From an uncultured Aquimarina sp. (GTDB lineage: Bacteria > Bacteroidota > Bacteroidia > Flavobacteriales > Flavobacteriaceae), in assembly GCA_947498455.1 (NCBI GenBank), contig CANMKK010000038.1, positions 1 through 39,944 on the forward strand: a DNA stretch of 39,944 nucleotides. The letters run 5' to 3'. Made by a program: the position numbers and the translations under genes. Shown in pieces: positions 9,601 to 18,156 of this stretch (its first letter is position 1; every line of letters begins with the position of its first letter). The notes under the pieces are model-generated. The model had not been told where the DNA came from, searched no databases, and was given only the letters and a program-made list of their open reading frames with translations.

Positions 9601-10972
9601 GTTTAGGTTGGAATGCTTGTATACCTAAACGGTGAAGCGTAGGAGCACGGTTTAGTAATACAGGATGTCCTTTCAGAACATTCTCTAATATATCCCAAAC
9701 TACTGGCTCTTTTCTATCTATGATTTTTTTCGCTGATTTTACTGTCTTAACTATACCTCTTTCGATTAGTTTTCTAATCACAAAAGGTTTGTATAGTTCT
9801 GCAGCCATATTTTTAGGAAGACCACATTCGAATAATTTCAATTCTGGCCCTACAACAATAACAGAACGAGCAGAATAATCCACACGTTTTCCTAGTAAGT
9901 TCTGACGGAAACGCCCTTGCTTACCTTTTAACGAATCTGATAAAGATTTTAATGGTCTGTTTGAATCTGTTTTAACAGCTGAAGCTTTACGTGTGTTATC
10001 AAATAATGAATCTACAGATTCTTGCAACATACGCTTTTCATTTCGTAAAATCACTTCTGGAGCTTTGATTTCCATCAAACGCTTCAGACGATTGTTACGA
10101 ATAATCACTCTTCTATACAGGTCATTTAAATCCGATGTTGCAAAACGACCTCCATCAAGTGGGACAAGTGGTCGTAATTCTGGTGGAATTACCGGTACCA
10201 CCTTAAGAATCATCCATTCCGGACGATTTTCTCTATTCTTATTTGCATCACGGAATGACTCTACAACCTGAAGACGTTTTAATGCTTCAGTTTTACGTTG
10301 CTTAGATGTTTCGTTATTTGCTTTATGTCTTAACTCATATGAAAGTGCATCAAGATCTATTCTTCGTAAGATCTCTATAAGACACTCAGCTCCCATTTTA
10401 GCAATAAACTTGTTAGGATCTGTATCTTCTAAATAAAGATTCTCTTGAGGAAGACTATCTAATATGTTAAGGTATTCTTCTTCTGTTAAGAAATCCATTT
10501 TCTGAACAGGTTCTCCTTCTTCATTTTTTGCAATACCAGGTTGAATTACTACGTAACGCTCGTAGTAAATAATCATATCTAATTTCTTAGATGGTAATCC
10601 TAATAAATATCCTATTTTATTTGGTAAAGAACGGAAATACCAAATGTGTGCAACAGGAACAACTAAATTGATATGTCCTACGCGATCTCTACGAACTTTC
10701 TTTTCCGTTACTTCTACTCCACATCGGTCACACACGATCCCTTTGTAACGAATTCTTTTATATTTACCACAAGCACATTCGAAGTCCTTTACAGGTCCAA
10801 AAATACGCTCACAGAACAAACCGTCACGTTCCGGTTTATGAGTACGATAATTGATAGTTTCAGGCTTAAGAACTTCTCCTTGTGATGCTGCTAGAACTGA
10901 CTCTGGAGAGGCTAAACCTATCGAGATTTTATCAAATCTCTTTACTGTATTCTTATCATTATTTCTTGCCAT
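6674..10972 (-). CDS. rpoC: DNA-directed RNA polymerase subunit beta'
   Basis: 1432 residues, normal for Bacteroidota. Beta' forms half of the catalytic cleft of RNA polymerase. Visible landmarks are the N-terminal zinc site (Cys66, Cys68, Cys81, Cys84), the clamp, the bridge to the active site with the absolutely conserved NADFDGDQMAVHLP magnesium-binding motif near residue 475, the second cysteine cluster CEAKKGICVKC near residue 900, and the trigger-loop region QSIGEPGTQLTLRTFH shortly after. It ends with a KEEFEDRMEQRQEV tail. It follows rpoB by 92 bp and is closed by the strong terminator at 6641-6670. Confidence 0.98.
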   Translation of the reverse strand: MARNNDKNTVKRFDKISIGLASPESVLAASQGEVLKPETINYRTHKPERDGLFCERIFGPVKDFECACGKYKRIRYKGIVCDRCGVEVTEKKVRRDRVGHINLVVPVAHIWYFRSLPNKIGYLLGLPSKKLDMIIYYERYVVIQPGIAKNEEGEPVQKMDFLTEEEYLNILDSLPQENLYLEDTDPNKFIAKMGAECLIEILRRIDLDALSYELRHKANNETSKQRKTEALKRLQVVESFRDANKNRENRPEWMILKVVPVIPPELRPLVPLDGGRFATSDLNDLYRRVIIRNNRLKRLMEIKAPEVILRNEKRMLQESVDSLFDNTRKASAVKTDSNRPLKSLSDSLKGKQGRFRQNLLGKRVDYSARSVIVVGPELKLFECGLPKNMAAELYKPFVIRKLIERGIVKTVKSAKKIIDRKEPVVWDILENVLKGHPVLLNRAPTLHRLGIQAFQPKLIEGKAIQLHPLVCTAFNADFDGDQMAVHLPLGPEAILEAQLLMLASHNILNPANGSPVTVPSQDMVLGLYYMTKSRRSTSELTIKGEDLIFYSPEEVVIAYNEKRLDINANIKVRTKDVEDGQVVTKIIETTTGRVLFNEKVPEKAGYINEVLTKKSLRDIIGDILKVTSVPETAAFLDEIKTLGYNFAFRGGLSFSLGDIIIPKEKHTMIADANAQVDNIVANYNMGLITNNERYNQVIDIWTSTNAELTELSMKRIREDQQGFNSVYMMLDSGARGSKEQIRQLTGMRGLMAKPKKSNSAGGEIIENPILSNFKEGLSILEYFISTHGARKGLADTALKTADAGYLTRRLVDVAQDVIVNVEDCETLRGVEVAPLKKNEEIIEGLGARIVGRTSLHDVVNPLTQEILVEAGVEIDDATAKLIENSPVETVEVRSALTCEAKKGICVKCYGRNLATGKTVQRGEAVGVVAAQSIGEPGTQLTLRTFHVGGIASNISEENKLKSKFAGKAEIDELKTVKGEGPEGDVVDVVISRTSEVKIIDPKTKIVLSTNLIPYGSQLFIKDGDIVEKDQSICQWDPYNGVIISEFAGKVKYENVEQGITYQVEIDEQTGFQEKVISESRDKKKIPTLLVLGKGDEVLRSYNLPVGAHLMVGDEEKIKVGKVLVKIPRKSAKAGDITGGLPRVTELFEARNPSNPAVVSEIDGVVSFGKIKRGNREIIVESRIGEIKKYLVKLSNQILVQENDFVRAGMPLSDGSVTPEDILKIKGPSAVQQYLVNEVQEVYRLQGVKINDKHFEVVVRQMMRKVRIQDPGDTIFLENQLVHKSDFIQENDAIFGMKVIEDDGDSENLKAGQIVSPRELRDENSILRREDKNLVVARDVTPATATPILQGITRASLQTKSFISAASFQETTKVLNEAAVSGKVDDLEGLKENVIVGHRIPAGTGMRDYESIIVGSKEEFEDRMEQRQEVNYN

Positions 10973-11015
10973 AATATATGGTTCCTTAAGAATTATTGTA
11001 ATTTAATATTGAATG

Positions 11016-11065
11016 ATATATGTTCGTACCCGTCGACTCGCTCGGGGTACGAATTGTACATATAT
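11016..11065 (-). other. Intercistronic hairpin between rpoB and rpoC
   Basis: Starting exactly at the rpoB stop codon, a long inverted repeat folds: outer ATATATG/CATATAT (7 bp), a one-sided bulge of five bases, inner TTCGTACCC/GGGTACGAA (9 bp), and a GC-rich loop of 13 nt. No T-run follows, so this is not an intrinsic terminator. A processing, stability or pausing element is the likely alternative. Confidence 0.7.
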
Positions 11066-14000
11066 TATTCTTCTAATCTGATATCAAGACCAAGACCTTT
11101 CAATTCATGCATCAATACATTGAATGATTCTGGTAATCCTGGTTCTGGCATAGGCTCACCTTTTACGATACTCTCGTATGTCTTAGCTCTTCCTATTACA
11201 TCATCAGATTTAACGGTCAATATTTCACGAAGGGTAGCAGAAGCTCCATATGCTTCAAGTGCCCATACTTCCATCTCCCCGAAACGCTGACCACCAAACT
11301 GAGCTTTACCACCTAGTGGCTGCTGAGTAATCAACGAGTATGGTCCGATAGAACGTGCGTGCATTTTATCATCTACCATATGACCTAATTTTAACATATA
11401 GATCACACCTACGGTTGCAGGTTGGTCAAATCGATCTCCTGTTCCTCCATCATATAAGTATGTATGTCCAAATCTTGGAATACCTGCTTCATCGGTAAAT
11501 TCATTAATCTGATCTAAAGATGCTCCGTCAAAAATAGGAGTAGCGTATTTTCTACCTAATTTCTGACCTGCCCAACCTAATACGGTTTCGTAGATCTGAC
11601 CAATGTTCATACGAGAAGGTACCCCTAGTGGATTTAATACAATATCAACTGGTGTTCCATCTTCTAAGAAAGGCATATCTTCTTCTCTTACGATACGTGC
11701 AACAATACCTTTATTACCGTGACGACCTGCCATCTTATCTCCTACCTTAAGCTTACGCTTCTTAGCAATATAAACTTTAGCAAGCTTTATAATTCCAGAA
11801 GGTAATTCATCCCCAACAGAGATCGTAAACTTCTCTCTTCGCAAGTTACCTTGTAAATCATTTTCTTTAATCTTAAAGTTATGGACAAGATCCGCAACCA
11901 TTTTATTAAGATTATCATCTGTTGTCCAAGTACCTTTAGTAAGATGTGCATAGTCATCAACACTATTAAGCATTTTCTGAGTATACTTTTTACCTTTAGG
12001 AAGTACTTCTTCTCCTAAATCATTAATTACTCCCTGAGAAGTCTTACCTCCAATAATAGCGAATAATTTATCTACTAATTCAGTCTTAAGTAGTGCAAAT
12101 TTGGCATCGTAAGATCTTTCTAAAAGCGAAATATCTTCCTTGTCTTGTGAACGCTTACGCTTATCTTTTATAGCACGTGCAAAAAGCTTTTTATCAATTA
12201 CAACTCCATGTAATGATGGAGAAGCTTTTAAAGAAGCATCTTTAACATCTCCCGCTTTATCACCAAAGATCGCTCTTAATAGTTTTTCCTCAGGTGTTGG
12301 ATCACTTTCTCCTTTTGGAGTAATCTTACCAATAAGAATATCTCCAGGTTTGATTTCTGCTCCAACTCTGATCATTCCATTCTCATCAAGGTCTTTTGTA
12401 GCCTCTTCTGAAACGTTAGGAATATCATTTGTCAGTTCTTCATTACCTAATTTAGTATCTCGAACTTCTAATGAATACTCATCTATATGAATAGATGTAA
12501 AAATATCCTCACGAACTACTTTTTCAGAAATTACAATTGCATCCTCAAAATTATACCCTTTCCAAGGCATAAAGGCTACTTTCATATTTCTACCTAAAGC
12601 AAGTTCTCCATTTTCAGTTGCATACCCTTGACATAAAACCTGGCCTTTAGCAACTCTATCACCAACTCTAACAATTGGTTTAAGATTTATAGAAGTACCT
12701 TGATTCGTCTTACGGAACTTAATTAAGTTATATGTTTTAGAATCACTATCAAAACTTACCATACGCTCTTCTTCCGAACGATCGTATTTTATAGTAATCT
12801 TTTGTGCATCTACGTATTCTACTACCCCGTCTCCTTCAGCATTTATCAATACACGAGAATCAGAAGCTACCTGACGTTCTAGTCCTGTACCAACAATTGG
12901 TGCATCTACTCTTAATAATGGTACTGCCTGACGCATCATATTCGATCCCATCAGTGCACGGTTGGCATCATCATGTTCTAAGAAAGGAATTAAAGATGCA
13001 GAAATAGATGCGATTTGATTCGGTGCTACATCGGCATAATTTACCGCAGATGGATCTATTACAGGGAAATCACCTTCCATACGTGCAATAACCTTATCAC
13101 TTTCTATCGTACCATCTTCTTTTAACGGTAAGTTAGCCTGCATTATTAACTTCTCTTCTTCTTCTTCCGCACTTAAATACCTAAACTCTGTAAGGTCTAC
13201 TTTTCCATCCTCTACCTTACGATAAGGAGTTTCTAAGAATCCCATTGAATTCACTTTTGCAAATACTGAAAGTGAAGAAATAAGACCAATATTTGGTCCT
13301 TCAGGAGTTTCTATCGGACATAAACGTCCATAATGTGTATAATGTACATCTCGTACCTCGAAACCAGCACGCTCTCTAGATAAACCACCAGGTCCTAGGG
13401 CAGAAAGCCTACGCTTGTGCGTAATCTCCGCTAAAGGATTGGTTTGATCCATAAACTGTGATAACTGGTTCGTACCAAAGAATGAATTAATTACTGAAGA
13501 CAATGTCTTAGCATTAATCAAATCAATTGGCGTAAATACTTCATTATCTCTAACATTCATACGCTCACGAATTGTTCGTGCCATACGTGCTAAACCAACA
13601 CCAAACTGTTGTGATAACTGCTCTCCCACTGTTCTAACACGACGATTAGAAAGGTGATCAATATCATCTATCTCAGCTTTAGAATTGATTAATTCTATTA
13701 GATATTTTATAATGGTAATGATATCTTCTTTGGTAAGCACCTGCTTATCCATTTCGATATTAAGACCTAATTTTTTGTTCATTCTATAACGACCAACTTC
13801 ACCAAGGTTATAACGTTGATCAGAAAAGAATAATTTATCAATAATACCTCTTGCAGTTTCCTCATCAGGCGGTTCTGCATTACGTAATTGACGATATATG
13901 TGTTCTACTGCTTCTTTTTCTGAATTGGTAGGATCTTTCTGTAACGTATTATGAATAATTGCATAATCGCCTTTATCATTATCTTCTTTATGAAGTAAGA

Positions 14001-14874
14001 TTGTTTTAGCTCCAGAATCTACTATCTCATCTAAGTGATCCTTATCCAAAATCGTATCACGATCTAAAACAATTTCGTTACGCTCGATAGATACAACTTC
14101 TCCAGTATCTTCATCCACGAAGTCTTCATGCCATGTATTCAATACACGTGCGGCCAATTTACGACCTAATACTTTCTTTAATCCAGATTTAGAAACCTTT
14201 ACTTCTTCAGCAAGATCAAAGATTTCCAAAATATCTTTATCTCTTTCGAAACCGATTGCACGGAAAAGTGTAGTAACCGGTAATTTTTTCTTTCTATCAA
14301 TATATGCGTACATAACGCTATTGATATCTGTAGCAAATTCTATCCAAGATCCTTTAAATGGTATTACTCTGGCAGAATATAACTTAGTTCCATTTGCATG
14401 AAAAGATTGTCCAAAGAACACACCAGGTGAACGGTGCAACTGTGACACAACTACTCGTTCTGCACCATTGATACAAAAAGTACCACTTGGTGTCATATAC
14501 GGTATTGTACCTAAATATACATCCTGAACGATTGTTTCGAAGTCTTCGTGTTCAGGATCTGTACAGAATAATTTTAAACGTGCTTTCAAAGGTACACTAT
14601 ACGTAAGACCTCTTTCTATACACTCCTGAAGATCATATCTTGGCGGATCTACGAAATAATCTAAAAATTCTAGTACAAATTGATTACGTGTATCCGTAAT
14701 CGGGAAATTTTCCATGAAGGTATTATAAAGACCCTCGTTTCCTCTTTCTTCAGACTTTGTTTCTAATTGAAAGAAGTCCTGAAAGGATTTGATCTGTATA
14801 TCCAAAAAGTCTGGATAATCAGGTCTGTTCTTTACAGAAGAGAAATTCAATCTTTCAGTTTGCGTTGCTAACAT
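11065..14874 (-). CDS. rpoB: DNA-directed RNA polymerase subunit beta
   Basis: 1269 residues. Beta forms the other half of the RNA polymerase cleft and holds the rifampicin site. The rifampicin-resistance region near residues 465-515 reads FGTNQLSQFMDQTNPLAEITHKRRLSALGPGG, with the residues equivalent to the usual Q, D, H and S resistance positions intact, so wild-type sensitivity is expected. GRHGNKG near residue 1050 and the C-terminal FGGQRFGEMEVWALEAYGA block are also present. The open frame begins with TTG one codon upstream; I choose the following ATG because MLATQTERLNF is the typical start. It lies 133 bp after rplL. Confidence 0.98.
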   Translation of the reverse strand: MLATQTERLNFSSVKNRPDYPDFLDIQIKSFQDFFQLETKSEERGNEGLYNTFMENFPITDTRNQFVLEFLDYFVDPPRYDLQECIERGLTYSVPLKARLKLFCTDPEHEDFETIVQDVYLGTIPYMTPSGTFCINGAERVVVSQLHRSPGVFFGQSFHANGTKLYSARVIPFKGSWIEFATDINSVMYAYIDRKKKLPVTTLFRAIGFERDKDILEIFDLAEEVKVSKSGLKKVLGRKLAARVLNTWHEDFVDEDTGEVVSIERNEIVLDRDTILDKDHLDEIVDSGAKTILLHKEDNDKGDYAIIHNTLQKDPTNSEKEAVEHIYRQLRNAEPPDEETARGIIDKLFFSDQRYNLGEVGRYRMNKKLGLNIEMDKQVLTKEDIITIIKYLIELINSKAEIDDIDHLSNRRVRTVGEQLSQQFGVGLARMARTIRERMNVRDNEVFTPIDLINAKTLSSVINSFFGTNQLSQFMDQTNPLAEITHKRRLSALGPGGLSRERAGFEVRDVHYTHYGRLCPIETPEGPNIGLISSLSVFAKVNSMGFLETPYRKVEDGKVDLTEFRYLSAEEEEEKLIMQANLPLKEDGTIESDKVIARMEGDFPVIDPSAVNYADVAPNQIASISASLIPFLEHDDANRALMGSNMMRQAVPLLRVDAPIVGTGLERQVASDSRVLINAEGDGVVEYVDAQKITIKYDRSEEERMVSFDSDSKTYNLIKFRKTNQGTSINLKPIVRVGDRVAKGQVLCQGYATENGELALGRNMKVAFMPWKGYNFEDAIVISEKVVREDIFTSIHIDEYSLEVRDTKLGNEELTNDIPNVSEEATKDLDENGMIRVGAEIKPGDILIGKITPKGESDPTPEEKLLRAIFGDKAGDVKDASLKASPSLHGVVIDKKLFARAIKDKRKRSQDKEDISLLERSYDAKFALLKTELVDKLFAIIGGKTSQGVINDLGEEVLPKGKKYTQKMLNSVDDYAHLTKGTWTTDDNLNKMVADLVHNFKIKENDLQGNLRREKFTISVGDELPSGIIKLAKVYIAKKRKLKVGDKMAGRHGNKGIVARIVREEDMPFLEDGTPVDIVLNPLGVPSRMNIGQIYETVLGWAGQKLGRKYATPIFDGASLDQINEFTDEAGIPRFGHTYLYDGGTGDRFDQPATVGVIYMLKLGHMVDDKMHARSIGPYSLITQQPLGGKAQFGGQRFGEMEVWALEAYGASATLREILTVKSDDVIGRAKTYESIVKGEPMPEPGLPESFNVLMHELKGLGLDIRLEE

Positions 14875-14948
14875 CAATGGACGGAATTAAATTAAAATTT
14901 TAATATAAAGGTTACGTATTATATACTTAGTATTTATATACGCAAAAT

Positions 14949-14985
14949 GGTTTAGACCTTAGAGATATTTCTCCAGGTCTAAACC
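14949..14985 (-). other. Hairpin between rplL and rpoB
   Basis: A perfect 10-bp stem GGTTTAGACC / GGTCTAAACC encloses an inner GAGA/TCTC stem with a 4-nt loop. The next bases on the minus strand are ATTTTGCG, too poor in T for strong termination. Its place between the L7/L12 and beta genes matches where many bacteria have an attenuator or RNase III site that lowers rpoBC relative to ribosomal protein expression. The function here is inference. Confidence 0.75.
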
Positions 14986-15007
14986 TATATGTCAATCTAT
15001 GGTAAGC

Positions 15008-15385
15008 TTATTTAAGCTCAACCTCAGCTCCAGCCTCTTCTAATTGAGCTTTAAGAGCTTCTGCTTCGTCTTTTGCTACTCCTTCTTTAATAGCACTTGG
15101 AGCACCATCAACTAATCCTTTAGCATCTTTAAGACCTAGACCAGTTAATTCTTTTACTAGTTTTACAACTGCTAATTTAGCACCTCCTGGAGCTTTAAGG
15201 ATTACATCAAATTCAGTTTTTTCCTCAGCAGCATCACCACCAGCAGCACCTCCACCAGCAGCAACAGCTACAGCAGCAGCAGCAGGCTCGATACCATATT
15301 CTTCTTTTAATATATCAGCTAACTCATTAACTTCTTTTACTGTTAAGTTAACTAATTGTTCTGCGAATTCTTTTAAATCTGCCAT
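15008..15385 (-). CDS. rplL: Ribosomal protein bL12 (L7/L12)
   Basis: 125 residues. L12 dimers form the flexible ribosomal stalk that recruits translational GTPases. The three parts are clear: the N-terminal dimerisation helix (MADLKEFAEQLVNLTVKEVN), the flexible Ala/Gly hinge near residues 35-52, and the C-terminal domain with KTEFDVILKAPG and KAPGGAKLAVVKLVKELTGL followed by GLKDAKGLVDGAP. It lies 67 bp after rplJ and is followed by a hairpin and then rpoB. Confidence 0.98.
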   Translation of the reverse strand: MADLKEFAEQLVNLTVKEVNELADILKEEYGIEPAAAAVAVAAGGGAAGGDAAEEKTEFDVILKAPGGAKLAVVKLVKELTGLGLKDAKGLVDGAPSAIKEGVAKDEAEALKAQLEEAGAEVELK

Positions 15386-15452
15386 TTTCTATCGTTTTAA
15401 ATAATTTTTGTAATTGAAATATAATTTGTTAAAAAGTGCGTACACGTTTTGA

Positions 15453-15974
15453 TTATCCTTCTTTCTCGGATAATGTTTTAAGGATTCCAGCTATAGTACC
15501 TCCACTAGACTTTAATGCTGAAATAACATTCTTAGCCGGTGACTGTAATAAGCCGATGATATCTCCGATAACTTCTTCTTTAGACTTGATGTTAACTAAA
15601 GCGTCAAGATTTTCATCTCCAACGAAGATTGCTTCTTCTACAAATGCTCCTTTTAATAATGGTTTCTCAGCTTTCTTACGAAATTCTTTAATAACCTTAG
15701 CTGGTGCATTTCCAGTTTCAGAAAACATTATAGAGGTATTACCTTTTAATACTCCTGGAAGTTCTCCAAAATCCTTATCTGAATTCTCCATTGCTTTAGC
15801 AAGGAGTGTATTTTTTACTACTGTAAGTGATACGTTAGCTTTAAAGCAAGCTCTACGTAAATTTGAAGTTGTTCCTGCATCTAATCCTGAAATATCAGCT
15901 AAATAAATATTAGCATTTTCAGCCAACTGAGCAGTTAAGTCTTCAATTACTTGTGATTTTTCTTCTCTTGTCAT
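15453..15974 (-). CDS. rplJ: Ribosomal protein uL10
   Basis: 173 residues, standard for L10, the stalk base protein that anchors L12 dimers. Typical blocks are MTREEKSQVIEDLTAQL at the start, RRACFKANVSLTVVKNTLLAKA in the rRNA-binding domain, and a C-terminal helix with NVISALKSSGGTIAGILKTL that would hold L12. The gap to rplA is only 15 bp, so a structured L10-binding leader immediately before rplJ, as in E. coli, has no room here. Confidence 0.97.
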   Translation of the reverse strand: MTREEKSQVIEDLTAQLAENANIYLADISGLDAGTTSNLRRACFKANVSLTVVKNTLLAKAMENSDKDFGELPGVLKGNTSIMFSETGNAPAKVIKEFRKKAEKPLLKGAFVEEAIFVGDENLDALVNIKSKEEVIGDIIGLLQSPAKNVISALKSSGGTIAGILKTLSEKEG

Positions 15975-15989
15975 AATCGTTTATCTTAA

Positions 15990-16685
15990 TTACCCAGCAA
16001 AGTTCTTAGAGTCTATTAGAACACCTGGACTCATTGTAGATGATATATATATTGATTTAATATATATACCCTTAGCCGCTTGTGGTTTTAACTTCACTAA
16101 TGTTGTTAATAATTCTTTAGCATTTCCAGCTATTTTGTCTGCTGAAAAAGATGATTTTCCTATTGCCGCGTGTATAATTCCGGTTTTATCAACTTTAAAA
16201 TCGATTTTACCAGCTTTTACATCAGAAACAGCTTTTGCAATATCCATAGTTACTGTACCTGTCTTTGGGTTAGGCATTAAACCACGTGGACCTAATACAC
16301 GTCCTAATGGCCCTAATTTACCCATAACACTTGGCATCGTGATAATTACATCTACGTCAGTCCAACCGTCTTTAATCTTTTGAAGGTACTCATCTAATCC
16401 AACAAAATCAGCACCTGCTTCTTTAGCCTCTGCTTCTTTATCTGGTGTTACCAATGCTAATACTTTAACATCTTTTCCTGTTCCATGTGGTAAAGTTACC
16501 ACACCACGTACCATTTGATTAGCTTTACGTGGATCAACATTCAAACGAACTGCTAGATCTACGGAAGCATCAAAATTAACGCTTGTTATTTCTTTTACTA
16601 AAGCGGAAGCCTCTTCTAAAGAATAAGCTTTTTTCTTATCCACTTTTCCAAGAGCTTCTTTTTGCTTTTTAGTTACTTTTGCCAT
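15990..16685 (-). CDS. rplA: Ribosomal protein uL1
   Basis: 231 residues. L1 forms the mobile stalk at the ribosomal E site and in many bacteria represses its own operon by binding mRNA. Characteristic segments are VDLAVRLNVDPRKANQMVRG, TLPHGTGK, and the signature GPLGRVLGPRGLMPNPKTGTVT, followed by the RNA-binding KIDFKVDKTGIIHAAIGK segment. It starts 18 bp after rplK and is 15 bp before rplJ. Confidence 0.98.
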   Translation of the reverse strand: MAKVTKKQKEALGKVDKKKAYSLEEASALVKEITSVNFDASVDLAVRLNVDPRKANQMVRGVVTLPHGTGKDVKVLALVTPDKEAEAKEAGADFVGLDEYLQKIKDGWTDVDVIITMPSVMGKLGPLGRVLGPRGLMPNPKTGTVTMDIAKAVSDVKAGKIDFKVDKTGIIHAAIGKSSFSADKIAGNAKELLTTLVKLKPQAAKGIYIKSIYISSTMSPGVLIDSKNFAG

Positions 16686-16703
16686 TTTGTAAAATTTTTT
16701 GGA

Positions 16704-17141
16704 TTAAAAAGGAGCTTGTCCTTTTACAGTTACACCCATTGAACGAGCAGTTCCAGCGATCATCTTCATTGCTGACTCGATAGTAAAGGCGTTTAAATCT
16801 GCCATTTTATCTTCAGCTATTGCACGAACTTGATCCCAAGTAACACTTGCCACTTTTTTACGATTAGGCTCTCCTGAACCTTTTTTTGTTTTTGCTGCTT
16901 CCAGTATCTGAACAGCTGCTGGTGGAGTTTTGATTACAAAGTCAAAAGACTTATCTTTATACACATTAATTACAACAGGTAATACCTTACCTGCCTTATC
17001 TTGTGTTCTACCATTGAATTGCTTACAGAATTCCATGATATTTACTCCGGCAGCACCTAAAGCAGGTCCAACAGGTGGAGACGGATTAGCCGCTCCTCCA
17101 CGTACTTGAAGTTTTACAACCTTACTTATTTCTTTAGCCAT
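16704..17141 (-). CDS. rplK: Ribosomal protein uL11
   Basis: 145 residues. L11 binds the GTPase-associated region of 23S rRNA. The proline-rich N-terminal domain (NPSPPVGPALGAAGVNIMEFCKQFN) and C-terminal rRNA-binding domain (KKVASVTWDQVRAIAEDKMADLNAF, then GTARSMGV) are intact. It begins 78 bp after nusG, and the inverted repeat at 17161-17197 lies in its leader. Confidence 0.98.
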   Translation of the reverse strand: MAKEISKVVKLQVRGGAANPSPPVGPALGAAGVNIMEFCKQFNGRTQDKAGKVLPVVINVYKDKSFDFVIKTPPAAVQILEAAKTKKGSGEPNRKKVASVTWDQVRAIAEDKMADLNAFTIESAMKMIAGTARSMGVTVKGQAPF

Positions 17142-17160
17142 TTCTCTAATTTTAAAATTA

Positions 17161-17197
17161 GAATTGTTCTATAAAGTGGAAGCAATAAGAACAATTC
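17161..17197 (-). promoter_or_regulatory. Inverted repeat in the rplK leader
   Basis: GAATTGTTCT pairs perfectly with AGAACAATTC across a 17-nt loop in the nusG-rplK spacer. A 14-bp AT palindrome (TAATTTTAAAATTA) abuts it at 17148-17161. The position before rplK-rplA is where L1-type feedback sites lie in other bacteria, but I did not recognise an L1 rRNA mimic, so a regulatory function is inference. Confidence 0.45.
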
Positions 17198-17219
17198 AGG
17201 ATATATAATGTAACAATTA

Positions 17220-17774
17220 TTATACTTTTTCTACTTGCATATAACTTAGCTCTAATGGCGTTTTTCTTCCAAAAATCTTAACCATCACCTCAAGTTTACG
17301 CTTTTCTTCATTTACCTTTTCAACAGTTCCATTAAAGCCGTTGAACGGTCCATCAATTACTTTTACAGTTTCACCAACTGTATAAGGGATCGATACGTTA
17401 TCCGTTTTAACAGCTAACTCATCTACTTTACCTAACATTCTGTTGATTTCAGATTTTCTCAAAGGTACAGGATCTCCTCCTTTTACCTCTCCTAGAAATC
17501 CAATAACTCCGTTTATAGATTTAATAATGTGTGGTATTTCTCCAGAAAGATTAGCTTCTATCATTACATACCCTGGAAAATAAACTCTCTCTTTATTTAT
17601 CTTTTTCCCATTTCGAATCTGAACTACTTTTTCAGTAGGAACCAAAATTTGAGAAACATAGTCTTCCATTCCCATATGAGCGATTTCTCGCTCAATATAG
17701 TCTTTCACCTTATTTTCCTGACCACTTACAGCACGTACAACGTACCATTTTTTCGTATTACTAACCTCAGCCAT
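17220..17774 (-). CDS. nusG: Transcription termination/antitermination factor NusG
   Basis: 184 residues. NusG binds the RNA polymerase clamp, increases processivity and couples to Rho or ribosomes. The NGN domain covers residues 8-115 (KKWYVVRAVSGQENKVKDYIE, then ILVPTEKVVQIRNGKK and the PGYVMIEA strand), and the KOW domain covers about 125-184 with GETVKVIDGPFNGFNGTVEKV. It is 7 bp after secE, the usual pairing. Confidence 0.98.
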   Translation of the reverse strand: MAEVSNTKKWYVVRAVSGQENKVKDYIEREIAHMGMEDYVSQILVPTEKVVQIRNGKKINKERVYFPGYVMIEANLSGEIPHIIKSINGVIGFLGEVKGGDPVPLRKSEINRMLGKVDELAVKTDNVSIPYTVGETVKVIDGPFNGFNGTVEKVNEEKRKLEVMVKIFGRKTPLELSYMQVEKV

Positions 17775-17781
17775 TGCTTAC

Positions 17782-17979
17782 TTACGATTTAACTAAAGTA
17801 AAATAATACTCTATTACATTACTAAATACAGTATCCACTCCCCAGATAGCCAAAGAAAAAATAACCGAAAATACAATCACCACCAACGTAAGCCTCTGAG
17901 CTTCTGCCCAAGGTGTCCAAGTAACATGATTCTTTAACTCGTTATATGATTCTGCAATATAGTTTATTAGTCCTGCCAT
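17782..17979 (-). CDS. secE: Preprotein translocase subunit SecE
   Basis: 65 residues, the short single-helix form of SecE that stabilises SecY in the inner membrane. Visible are the amphipathic segment (YIAESYNELKNHVTWTPWAEAQRLT) with the conserved W-T/P pattern and one transmembrane helix (LVVIVFSVIFSLAIWGVDTVF, about residues 31-51). It lies between tRNA-Trp and nusG. Confidence 0.95.
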   Translation of the reverse strand: MAGLINYIAESYNELKNHVTWTPWAEAQRLTLVVIVFSVIFSLAIWGVDTVFSNVIEYYFTLVKS

Positions 17980-18072
17980 CTTATTAAGATTTTAACGATA
18001 AAAGATTGATCGTTATAGATTTGATTTCAGAATTTCATTAAAACAATGGTATGAAATTCATCCTTTTTTAAG

Positions 18073-18145
18073 CACGGGTTGAGAGGCTCGAACTCCCGAC
18101 ACCTGGTTTTGGAGACCAGTGCTCTACCAACTGAGCTAAACCCGT
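18073..18145 (-). tRNA. trnW: tRNA-Trp (anticodon CCA)
   Basis: A full cloverleaf can be drawn on the minus strand: acceptor ACGGGTT/AACCCGT, D-arm GCTCAGTTGGTAGAGC, anticodon arm CTGGT-CTCCAAA-ACCAG with anticodon CCA, and a T-arm containing GTTCGAG. The discriminator is G and 3' CCA is not encoded. It lies between tuf and secE. Confidence 0.97.
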
Positions 18146-18156
18146 ATACATAAGTC

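Noticed and set aside
12140..12490. 116-codon plus-strand frame within rpoB
   Set aside because: It is a shadow of the strongly conserved rpoB coding sequence. The other frames antisense to rpoC, tuf, rplA and prfC were rejected for the same reason.
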